Shown here: one piece after another, positions 1 to 4,868 of the stretch
Layout of the letters: each line of letters opens with the position of its first letter
Position numbering within the stretch: the first letter of the stretch is position 1
Source of the DNA: Clostridia bacterium
Lineage (GTDB): Bacteria; Bacillota_E; RBS10-35; JAJYVN01
Assembly (NCBI GenBank): GCA_027335545.1
Contig: DAHWHV010000282.1
Coordinates: forward strand, 1-5,675
Direction: 5' to 3'
Length of the DNA stretch: 5,675 bases
Notes under the pieces: model-generated
Told to the model about the DNA's origin: nothing
Database searches by the model: none
Seen by the model: the letters and a program-made list of their open reading frames with translations, nothing else
Made by a program: the position numbers and the translations under genes

Positions 1-75
1 GGCGTCCGTCAGCTTCACGGGTCCCTGGACCAGGTAGGGGCCGTTGGCCATGGGCGTGATCGTCGCTTCCGCCAT
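1..75 (-). CDS. CDGSH-type iron-sulfur protein, N-terminus only (partial)
   Basis: Only the first 25 codons lie in the window; the gene runs off the left edge. The ATG at 75-73 is preceded on the minus strand by GGGGAGG with an 8-base spacer, a strong ribosome site, which makes it a better start than the second Met at residue 9. The peptide contains NGPYLVQGPVKLTDA (residues 11-25). This resembles the first strand of CDGSH-type proteins, where an NGPY-V-GP-L-D pattern precedes the Cys/His motif that binds a 2Fe-2S cluster. The cluster ligands themselves would lie outside the window, so the family call rests on the N-terminus alone. It is transcribed away from the DUF190 gene and has its own promoter, so it is probably not co-transcribed with the other genes here. 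Confidence 0.6.
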   Translation of the reverse strand, partial: MAEATITPMANGPYLVQGPVKLTDA

Positions 76-97
76 GCGCGTCGCCTCCCCGAGACAG

Positions 98-128
98 AGT
101 ATAGGCATAAACCGACGCGTCCGCGCAA
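98..128 (-). promoter_or_regulatory. Candidate sigma70 promoter for the CDGSH-like gene
   Basis: Read on the minus strand, TATACT (98-103) is a good -10 box. TTGCGC (123-128) is a weak -35 with a 19-base spacer, slightly long. This short AT-containing stretch stands out from very GC-rich surroundings and lies about 25 bases upstream of the start codon of the minus-strand gene. Confidence 0.45.
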
Positions 129-242
129 GGCAGCATGCCCCGTGGCCTCGCCACCCAGCCAAGGCCGGTCGTCTCCGGGGGGGGGGGGGCGGCGCACGGG
201 CCTGGACCACGGGCTCGCCACGCGCGCGGGCTACACCCCAGT

Positions 243-270
243 GGCGGACGGCGGACCACCCCCGTCCGCC
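243..270. repeat. 9-bp inverted repeat (hairpin)
   Basis: GGCGGACGG (243-251) is perfectly complementary to CCGTCCGCC (262-270), with a 10-base loop. No T tract follows on either strand, so it is not a standard intrinsic terminator. It lies between two divergent promoters and its role is unknown. Confidence 0.55.
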
Positions 271-382
271 CGGCCCTGGCCAAGGCCCCCCAGAAGGCCG
301 CCGCGAAACGCCGCGGGCGACCGCTTCACGACAAGGGGGAGCGGGCGAGGAGGAGGCCTGGGCCCAGCATCCCGAAGGCGGC

Positions 383-400
383 GCCAAGGCGGGCCTTGGC
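383..400. repeat. 7-bp inverted repeat made of two GCCAAGG units
   Basis: GCCAAGG (383-389) and CCTTGGC (394-400) flank a CGGG loop. It is built from the GCCAAGGC octamer that recurs at 158-165, 279-286, 383-390, 393-400 (inverted), 481-488 (inverted) and 1219-1226. No T tract follows. Confidence 0.5.
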
Positions 401-510
401 AGCACCGTCGCAAGGCGGGCCAGGGAACGGGCAACGGACTGCGGTCGAGTCCTGAAGGGCACGGCGCGGGATACGGGCGGGCCTTGGCGGGCCCCCCTTG
501 CGCAGCCACC

Positions 511-539
511 TTGCCGGCGGTCCTCCTAGCGAGTACACT
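511..539 (+). promoter_or_regulatory. Candidate sigma70 promoter for the DUF190 gene
   Basis: TTGCCG (511-516) and TACACT (534-539) each match four of six consensus bases and are separated by the ideal 17 bases. Transcription would begin near 546, giving a leader of about 150 bases before the DUF190 start codon. Confidence 0.45.
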
Positions 540-545
540 CGGTGT

Positions 546-694
546 GGTGGCATTTGGGACGCGACCCACAGCCTCTGTGTAGCCTGCCGGACCCCGGTCG
601 GCACCCGACCGACGCCGCGCGCCAGCGGCCCTGCCGGCCCGAGCCGCTGGCGCCTCCGGGGCCGTTGGCCGCAAGCCAGCGTGAGGTGGGAGCG
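546..694 (+). promoter_or_regulatory. Structured 5' leader of the DUF190 gene
   Basis: Three hairpins follow one another. CACAG/CTGTG (567-571 and 575-579) has a 3-base loop. CGGTCGG/CCGACCG (595-601 and 605-611) has a 3-base loop. A 10-bp stem GCGCCAGCGG/CCGCTGGCGC (619-628 and 644-653) has a 15-base loop. The GAGGTG ribosome site (683-688) lies just beyond. I do not recognise a known riboswitch class: the crcB aptamer signatures seen at 1617 are absent. It may be a cis-regulatory leader or simply GC-rich structure. Confidence 0.35.
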
Positions 695-1210
695 GTGGGC
701 GAGCATCTGGCGGCAAAACGCATCCGGGTCTACGTCGGGGAAGCGGACCAGAGCAACGGCCACCCCCTGTCCCAGGTCCTGGTCCGCCGAGCCAAGGAGG
801 CCGGCTTGGCCGGGGCCACGGTGCTGCGGGGCATCCTGGGGTACGGCTGCCATAGCGCCCTGCACGCCCTCCACCCCTTCGGCCTGCAGCAGGACCTGCC
901 CCTGGTCCTGGAACTCGTAGACACCCCGGAGAAGGTGGACGCCTTCCTCCCCGTCCTAGACCGACTGGTCGAGGAGGGGCTGATCACCGTCGACGACGTG
1001 GAGGTCGTCTTCTACCGCCACCCGGCGCGCGTAGCGCGGCCCACCCGCCCGCCCCGCCCCCCCCCGGGCCGGCCGCGGCGAGGGAGGCTGAGCGCTGCAA
1101 CCGCCGTGCGTCGGGCGCGCCCGGAACGGTCGGCCTCGACCTCGGCCCGTCGACGCTGGCCGCGGTCGGGGGGAAGGAGGCGACGCTCGTCCCATTCTTC
1201 CCCGAGGTAG
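695..1210 (+). CDS. DUF190 (COG1993) PII-like protein with abnormal C-terminal tail
   Basis: Residues 8-107 match the DUF190 family closely. Visible landmarks are KRIRVYVGEAD (8-18), HPL (23-25), the signature GLAGATVLRGILGYG (37-51), DLPLVLELVDT (67-77) and DDVEVVFY (100-107). The family has a ferredoxin-like PII-type fold, is thought to act in signalling or ligand binding in the cytoplasm, and often neighbours or is fused to the CrcB fluoride channel. The GTG at 695 is chosen because GAGGTG sits 6 bases upstream; GTG at 686 overlaps that site, and farther-upstream starts lack one. The predicted protein is 171 residues, against roughly 100-115 usually. The excess is an Arg/Pro/Ser-rich tail (112-171) after the domain ends. 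It reads across a 9-base C run (1057-1065) and over a transposase-like remnant in another frame. A single-base shift would stop translation at the TAG at 1032, so a frameshift or rearrangement is plausible. The domain call is firm and the 3' end is doubtful. Confidence 0.85.
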   Translation: MGEHLAAKRIRVYVGEADQSNGHPLSQVLVRRAKEAGLAGATVLRGILGYGCHSALHALHPFGLQQDLPLVLELVDTPEKVDAFLPVLDRLVEEGLITVDDVEVVFYRHPARVARPTRPPRPPPGRPRRGRLSAATAVRRARPERSASTSARRRWPRSGGRRRRSSHSSPR

Positions 1211-1227
1211 GGCGGCCGGCCAAGGCC
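1108..1227 (+). pseudogene. Fragment of a TnpB/OrfB-like transposase
   Basis: In the frame starting at 1126, different from the DUF190 frame, the translation reads TVGLDLGPSTLAAVGG, followed within ten residues by LVPFFPEVGRPAKAV. This resembles the RuvC-I strand of IS605 OrfB/TnpB-type transposases, where a G-[IL]-D-[LV]-G block carries the first catalytic Asp (here at 1138-1140). No start, ribosome site, zinc ribbon or other catalytic motif accompanies it, and after about 1230 the translation becomes Pro/Gly-rich and unrecognisable. I read it as a short relic of a mobile element overlapping the 3' part of the DUF190 frame. The match covers only about 35 residues and is recalled, not searched, so chance resemblance is possible. 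Confidence 0.4.
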
Positions 1228-1508
1228 GTCCCAGAACCCCCCGGCTCTAGCCGCTTTAGCCGTGGGGAGGTTCAGGCGTGCCCCTGTTGGACGCCCTTGG
1301 GCCGGCTGCCCGGCGCACCCGGGGGCCCTGGCACCAACCCTGTTGCGCCCGGCTCGCCTCATCCTGCCCGGCCACCCACTCATCCCAATGACCCGTTCCG
1401 GGCCGATCCGGCTGTGTGCACGGCGAAACCAAACACTCCCCCCCCCGCCCTCATCGGTCACAGCGCGCCACCTCCCGGGCCACCTCCCGGGCGACGATCG
1501 ATGGACCC
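1211..1508. other. Intergenic region, no convincing gene
   Basis: After the transposase-like remnant the sequence is Pro/Gly/Arg-coding in every open frame, without ribosome sites or family motifs. It contains a 9-base C run near 1438-1446, a small CGGCT/AGCCG inverted repeat (1242-1253) and a 12-bp tandem duplication. No clear terminator for the DUF190 transcript is visible. Confidence 0.5.
1467..1490. repeat. 12-bp perfect tandem duplication
   Basis: The unit GCCACCTCCCGG occurs twice in direct succession (1467-1478 and 1479-1490). It lies about 20 bases upstream of the -35 box of the operon promoter, so it could be a duplicated binding site as easily as replication slippage. CCTCC within the unit is complementary to a Shine-Dalgarno core, probably coincidentally. 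Confidence 0.5.
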
Positions 1509-1537
1509 TTGACGGTGGCCACCAGCGGTGCCATGAT
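1509..1537 (+). promoter_or_regulatory. Extended -10 promoter of the Hyf-like operon
   Basis: TTGACG (1509-1514) matches five of six -35 bases. After an exact 17-base spacer, CATGAT (1532-1537) matches four of six -10 bases and carries the extended -10 TG dinucleotide at 1529-1530. Initiation near 1543-1545 would place about 75 bases of RNA before the riboswitch aptamer and about 245 before the first start codon. It is the best promoter in the window and fits the riboswitch downstream. Confidence 0.55.
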
Positions 1538-1570
1538 TGGTCCGGGTTGAGGGTAGGCCTCCTCTGGGTG

Positions 1571-1593
1571 CCCCGCAGGACCCTTTCGCGGGG
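1571..1593 (+). other. Leader hairpin upstream of the riboswitch
   Basis: CCCCGC (1571-1576) pairs perfectly with GCGGGG (1588-1593) across an 11-base loop. It lies in the transcribed leader between the promoter and the fluoride aptamer. No T tract follows. It may insulate aptamer folding; its function is unknown. Confidence 0.35.
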
Positions 1594-1616
1594 TGAGACC
1601 ACAACCGTAAACGCGC

Positions 1617-1678
1617 TTGGGGCGATGGGGTTCGCCCGGGGCTTCGGCCCCGAACCGCCATACGGCTGATGACCCCTG
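1617..1678 (+). promoter_or_regulatory. Fluoride riboswitch (crcB motif) aptamer
   Basis: The class binds a fluoride ion, through Mg2+ ions, in the nascent mRNA. The first stem-loop GGCGATGGGGTTCGCC (1621-1636) differs by one base from the Bacillus cereus crcB aptamer as I recall it. An AAC (1653-1655) follows, then a second stem GCC/GGC (1657-1659, 1664-1666) with loop ATAC, then the conserved TGATG (1667-1671). The diagnostic pseudoknot forms between GGGGT (1627-1631) and ACCCC (1672-1676); in B. cereus the equivalent pair is GGAGT/ACTCC, so the difference is compensated on both strands. A perfect 6-bp hairpin with a TTCG loop (1637-1652) is inserted after the first stem, where short aptamers have only a few bases. 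The 3' side of the pseudoknot (1673-1676) is also the base of the terminator stem. This predicts a transcriptional ON switch: fluoride stabilises the pseudoknot, blocks termination and allows the downstream operon to be read. Confidence 0.9.
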
Positions 1679-1710
1679 ACGGGCCGGTGCCCGCCAGGGG
1701 TTTTTTCTTT
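1673..1710 (+). terminator. Intrinsic terminator, expression platform of the fluoride riboswitch
   Basis: The arms CCCCTGACGGGC (1673-1684) and GCCCGCCAGGGG (1689-1700) form a 12-position stem with one A-C mismatch and a CGGT loop. Six T (1701-1706), C and three more T follow at once. The first four C are the same bases that complete the aptamer pseudoknot, so the two structures exclude each other. It ends about 80 bases before the first operon gene. Confidence 0.93.
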
Positions 1711-1788
1711 CCCGCTCGCTGTGCCGCCTCGGCTGAATCCCCCCACCCCGGGCATCCAGGGGGCCGGGGCGGTGGAGGGGGGTCGAGC

Positions 1789-2730
1789 ATGGCCGCCACC
1801 CTGGCCCAGGCCCTGGCCGTCCTGTACGTTCTGGCGTTCTCCCCGCTGTACCGCGGTCTGTTGGAGCGCCTGCGCGCCCGGCTCTTCTTCCGGGTGGGCC
1901 CCCCGGCGCGCCAGCCCTACCGCGACCTGCGCAAGTGGTTCGGCAAGGAACGCCTGCGCAGCGAACGGACGACCTGGATCTCCTCCCTCGCCCCCGTCGT
2001 CTACTTCTGTGCCCCCCTGATCGTCACCCTGCTGATCCCCGTGCTCACGGCCTTCCCCCTGCCCCTGGCCTTCATGGGCGACATGCTGGGCGGCGGCTTC
2101 GTCCTCGGCGCGGGGGGGTTCTTTCTGCTGCTGGCCGCCCTGGATGCGGGCAGCCCCTACGCCGTGCTGGGCGCCAGCCGCATCCGCCTGGTCGGGGTCT
2201 TCACGGAGCCGCTGGTCCTGCTGGCCATCTTCGCCGCGGCGGCCGTCGGCCACGCCACGATCCCGTTCGTCGTCAACGCCGCCCTGGCGCGGCCGGCGTG
2301 GCGCCTCTCCCCCGCCCACCTCCTGCTCCTGCTGGCCTGGTTCCTGTTCCTGATCGCCGAGACCGGCCGCATCCCCGTCGACAACCCCTCCTCCACCCAG
2401 GAGCTGTCGCTCATCGACCCGGCCCGCACCTTCGAGGCGGCCGGCCCGGATCTCGCCCTCTACGAGTGGGGGGGGTGGATGAAGTTCATGGTCGTGGCCC
2501 TGATCGGCGTCAACGTCCTGGGGACCCCCGCCGGCCTGGCGGCGAACCCGGCCCCGGCCGCGCTGGCCGTGGCCGTCCTGGCCAGCAGCGCCAAGCTGCT
2601 GGCCCTCGGCGCCGTCCTGGTCGCCTTCGAGGCCTCCTTCGCCAAGCTGCGCCTGCTGCGCATCCCGGAGTTCCTCACGGCCGCCGCCCTCGTGGCACTC
2701 CTGGCGGGCGTCGCCGCCACGCTGCCCTGA
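1789..2730 (+). CDS. HyfC/HycD-like (NuoH-family) membrane subunit of an Ehr-type complex
   Basis: This 313-residue protein is close in length to HycD/HyfC of E. coli. It is the NuoH-like subunit that anchors the peripheral arm to the membrane in group 4 hydrogenases. Visible features are a first membrane helix (3-20), VGPPARQPYRDLRKW (36-50) matching the GPP-Q-Y-D-K loop, further helices around 62-88, 100-120, 135-162, 176-192, 230-246, 257-280 and 293-312, the loop AETGRIPVDNP (190-200), E205, EW (226-227), and the closing FEASFAKLRLLRIPEFL (280-296). The ATG at 1789 has GGAGGGG 8 bases upstream; the frame is open to 1669, but that would start inside the riboswitch. In usual HyfC proteins the DNP loop continues with a T-H-x-E then an I-H-E pattern. 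Here it continues SSTQELSLIDPA (201-212), losing both His and the Glu of the second element. It is the first gene after the riboswitch; a 54-base gap precedes the next gene. The family call is firm and activity unknown. Confidence 0.9.
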   Translation: MAATLAQALAVLYVLAFSPLYRGLLERLRARLFFRVGPPARQPYRDLRKWFGKERLRSERTTWISSLAPVVYFCAPLIVTLLIPVLTAFPLPLAFMGDMLGGGFVLGAGGFFLLLAALDAGSPYAVLGASRIRLVGVFTEPLVLLAIFAAAAVGHATIPFVVNAALARPAWRLSPAHLLLLLAWFLFLIAETGRIPVDNPSSTQELSLIDPARTFEAAGPDLALYEWGGWMKFMVVALIGVNVLGTPAGLAANPAPAALAVAVLASSAKLLALGAVLVAFEASFAKLRLLRIPEFLTAAALVALLAGVAATLP

Positions 2731-2732
2731 GG

Positions 2733-2757
2733 TCCGGCGGCGGGCCCGCCGCCCGGA
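2733..2757 (+). other. Intercistronic GC hairpin
   Basis: Immediately after the stop codon, GGCGGCGGG (2736-2744) abuts its exact complement CCCGCCGCC (2745-2753), and flanking TCC/GGA extends the stem past a one-base bulge. No T tract follows, so it is not a standard terminator. Such hairpins can stabilise the upstream mRNA or mark a processing site; here that is inference. Confidence 0.45.
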
Positions 2758-2784
2758 TCCGACCCGCGGAAAGGGGGCCCCCCG

Positions 2785-3423
2785 GTGGCGTACGACCCCA
2801 GGACCCTGTGCGCGGCCGCCCTGCTCGCCCTGGCGGTCGCCCTGCTGCTGGCGCGCACCCCGGAGGCCACGGCCGGCCTCTACGCCTGGGCGGCGCTCCC
2901 CCAGGCCGTGCTCGCCGTGGTCGTGGGCACGGCGACGGGGGCCTGGCCCGTCCTCTACCCCGACGCCCTGGCCATGCTCCTGATCAAGGGGGTCTGGGCC
3001 CCCCGCCTCCTGCGGCGCGCCGTGCGCCACGACGGCGAGGTCTACGGCCAGCGGGCCGCCTGGTCGGCCGCCGCCCTGCTGGCTGCGGCAGGGGCCCTGA
3101 CCCTGCTGTGCCTGCGACTCGGGCTCGACCTGGACGCACCGCTGGGGGTGCCCCTGGGGCTGTCTTTGGCGGCCATGTTCGTGGGCTTCGGCACCACGGC
3201 GATGCGGCGGGAGCTCTGGAGCCAGTCGGGCGGGCTGCTGCTGGCCGAGGGCGGGCTGATGGGCGCCGTGCTCGTCCTGGCCTCGGGGCTGCCGGCCCTG
3301 GGCGAGGCGCTGGCCCTGACCGAGGTGGTGCTCCTGGCCGCCGTCCTGGGGGCCGTCACCCGCTCCGTCGTAGCGGTGCACGGCGCCGCGGACAGCCGCC
3401 TCCTGCGGAGGTTGCGCGGATGA
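2785..3423 (+). CDS. HyfE-like membrane subunit (NuoK-related)
   Basis: It encodes 212 residues, close to E. coli HyfE (about 216), and is hydrophobic nearly throughout, with helices near 8-24, 33-52, 58-72, 90-112, 120-138, 147-168 and 176-198. HyfE combines a NuoK-like part with extra helices and sits in the membrane arm that moves protons. Seen here are LLIKGVWAPRLLRR (65-78), typical of HyfE-type K-x-x-x-P-x-x-L-R-R loops, and SGGLLLAEGGLMGAV (148-162), matching the NuoK/HyfE helix in which a buried Glu (here E155) takes part in proton transfer. More acidic residues lie at E174 and E180. The GTG at 2785 follows an AAAGGGGG ribosome site by 7 bases. The stop overlaps the next ATG (ATGA at 3420-3423), which suggests translational coupling. 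HyfE is characteristic of hydrogenase-4 and Ehr complexes and absent from formate hydrogenlyase-1, so it helps to type the complex. Confidence 0.85.
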   Translation: MAYDPRTLCAAALLALAVALLLARTPEATAGLYAWAALPQAVLAVVVGTATGAWPVLYPDALAMLLIKGVWAPRLLRRAVRHDGEVYGQRAAWSAAALLAAAGALTLLCLRLGLDLDAPLGVPLGLSLAAMFVGFGTTAMRRELWSQSGGLLLAEGGLMGAVLVLASGLPALGEALALTEVVLLAAVLGAVTRSVVAVHGAADSRLLRRLRG

Positions 3424-4868
3424 ACACCCTCTGGGCCTACTTCCCGCTGCTGGTACCGGCGCTGGCCATCGCGGGCCTGGGCGGCACGGCCCCGGAGCCC
3501 CGGTTGGCCCTGCGCCTGGCGCGCGCCTCGGCGCTGGCCCTCTGGGCCGTGGCGGCCTGGCTCCTGCTGCGCCCGCCGCACCTCTGGGACGCCCTCTCCC
3601 TCTGGTACATGCTGCTGGTCCTGGTCCTGGGGGGGTTGGGCCTGCACGTCTCCGCCCACTACATCGGCGCGGAGTGGGCCCAGGGGGAGTTGGACGGCGC
3701 GGCGCTGCGCCGCTACCTCACCCTCTACGAGGCCTTCGTCCTCTGCCTGCTGGCCGTCTCCGCGGCGAGCGACTACCTGCTGCTCTGGGCCGCCGTGGAG
3801 GGCACGACCCTCTCCACCGTGCTGCTGGTCGCCTTCCCGGGTGGGCCCGGTGCCCTGGAGGCCGCCTGGAAGTACATCGTGGTCACGGGGGCCGGCGGCC
3901 TGCTGGCCCTCATCGGCACGGTCCTGACCCTGGTCGGCGCCAGCATCCCCCTGGGCGGCTGGGGCCTGGCGCCCCCGCCACACCCGGCGTCCCTACCCGT
4001 GGCGGCGGTCGTCGCGCTGCAGGCCGGTCTGCTGCTAGCCGTGGTCGGCTACGGCAGCAAGGCCGGCCTGGTCCCCTGCCACACCTGGCTGCCGGACGCC
4101 CACAGCGAGGCGCCCGCCCCCGTCTCCGCCCTGCTATCGGGGGTGAAGCTCGTCGCGGGCCTCTACGCCATCCTGCGCCTCACGGCCCTGGCCTCGGTCG
4201 AGCTGGGGCCGGCCCTGCCGCACGACCTGCTGATCGGCCTCGGACTGGCCTCGCTGGCCGTGGCGGCCGCGGCCATCGTCGGCCAGCGCGACCTCAAGCG
4301 CCTCTTCGCGTCCTCCAGCATCGAGCACATGGGGATCATCGCCCTGGGGGCCGGGTTCGGCGGCGTCGCCCTGCTCGGCGCGCTCCTGCATATGTGGACC
4401 CACGGCTTCGGCAAGACCACCCTCTTCTTCGGCTCGGGGAACGTGCGCCTCCGCTTCGCCGCCACCGGCGGCCGGCGCGTGCGCGGCCTGCTGCGCGCCA
4501 TGCCCCTGACGGGCTCCGCCCTGACGCTCGCGGCCGCGGCGATCGTCGGCCTGCCGCCCTTCGGCCTCTTCTTCAGCGAATGGCTCGTCCTCTATGGGGG
4601 GGTGCGCTCCGGCCACGCGCTCTGGGCCGCCGTGGCCCTGGGCCTGCTGGTCGTGGCCCTGTTGGGTTTCGGACGGCGGCTGCCGGATTTCCTGCTGGGA
4701 GAGGCCCCCCCGGACCTGCCGGGCCCGGTCGAGGACGGGGGGGCCACCTGGCCACTGGCCGTGGGGGTGGCGGGCGTCCTGGCGGCGGGGCTGGCCGTCC
4801 CGTCGGCCCTGCACACCACCTGGCTCCACGCCGCCGCGCTGCTGGGCGGCCGGGGGGCGATCCGGTGA
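3420..4868 (+). CDS. HyfF-like antiporter-type membrane subunit (proton-translocating, NuoL/M/N family)
   Basis: It encodes 482 residues, somewhat shorter than E. coli HyfF (about 526), with about 14 hydrophobic helices. It belongs to the Mrp-antiporter/NuoLMN family that moves protons across the cytoplasmic membrane. The ion-pathway residues are present: E127 in LLWAAVEGTTLSTVLL, K151 in AAWKYIV, K214 in GYGSKAGLVPCHTWLPDAH (210-228), K243 in LLSGVKLVAG, QRDLKRLFASSSIEHMGII (289-307), and H324, H328 and K332 in LHMWTHGFGKTTLFF. E387 lies in FSEW. The membrane half therefore looks competent, in contrast to the altered large subunit. Its ATG overlaps the preceding stop in ATGA, and its stop overlaps the next GTG in GTGA, so the three genes appear translationally coupled. 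HyfF is preferred over HyfB/HycC because of its position directly after HyfE, but the three are paralogues. No second antiporter gene lies between the promoter and this gene. Confidence 0.88.
   Translation: MNTLWAYFPLLVPALAIAGLGGTAPEPRLALRLARASALALWAVAAWLLLRPPHLWDALSLWYMLLVLVLGGLGLHVSAHYIGAEWAQGELDGAALRRYLTLYEAFVLCLLAVSAASDYLLLWAAVEGTTLSTVLLVAFPGGPGALEAAWKYIVVTGAGGLLALIGTVLTLVGASIPLGGWGLAPPPHPASLPVAAVVALQAGLLLAVVGYGSKAGLVPCHTWLPDAHSEAPAPVSALLSGVKLVAGLYAILRLTALASVELGPALPHDLLIGLGLASLAVAAAAIVGQRDLKRLFASSSIEHMGIIALGAGFGGVALLGALLHMWTHGFGKTTLFFGSGNVRLRFAATGGRRVRGLLRAMPLTGSALTLAAAAIVGLPPFGLFFSEWLVLYGGVRSGHALWAAVALGLLVVALLGFGRRLPDFLLGEAPPDLPGPVEDGGATWPLAVGVAGVLAAGLAVPSALHTTWLHAAALLGGRGAIR

Larger units (their letters stand above)
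129..510. other. Intergenic region, no convincing gene
   Basis: Open frames on both strands here give Arg/Pro/Gly/Ala-rich translations with no recognisable family, no good ribosome sites and no conserved motifs, as expected for chance open frames in GC-rich DNA. The stretch holds a 13-base G run, two clear inverted repeats and five copies (both orientations) of the octamer GCCAAGGC, which are listed separately. I found no tRNA, rRNA or CRISPR array. Confidence 0.6.

Noticed and set aside
448..465. GGTCGAGTCC-like string resembling a tRNA T-loop
   Set aside because: No matching acceptor, anticodon or D arms are found around it.
44..529. Overlapping plus-strand open frames in the left intergenic region
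   Set aside because: Composition is Arg/Gly/Pro-dominated, there are no ribosome sites or motifs, and they run across the promoter and start of the minus-strand gene.
1600..1618. TAAACGC near 1606 resembling the junction of a second, upstream fluoride aptamer
   Set aside because: No first stem-loop or matching pseudoknot partner precedes it, so a tandem aptamer is not supported.
1262..1669. Plus-strand open frame of 135 codons before the operon
   Set aside because: It spans the promoter and most of the riboswitch aptamer, lacks a convincing ribosome site, and its translation matches no family I know.
1669..1788. Upstream start for the HyfC-like protein at 1669
   Set aside because: It would begin inside the riboswitch and include the terminator. 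The ATG at 1789 has a strong ribosome site and fits family length.
1012..3381. Very long minus-strand open frame opposite the HyfC- and HyfE-like genes
   Set aside because: Its Gln/Gly/Arg/Asp-rich, low-complexity translation is the usual antisense shadow of GC-rich coding DNA. It crosses the riboswitch and terminator and shows no family motif.
1935..3419. In-frame upstream extension of the HyfF-like gene
   Set aside because: The upstream part is Arg/Pro-rich and overlaps two well-supported genes in other frames. The ATG in the ATGA overlap starts exactly where HyfF-type homology begins.
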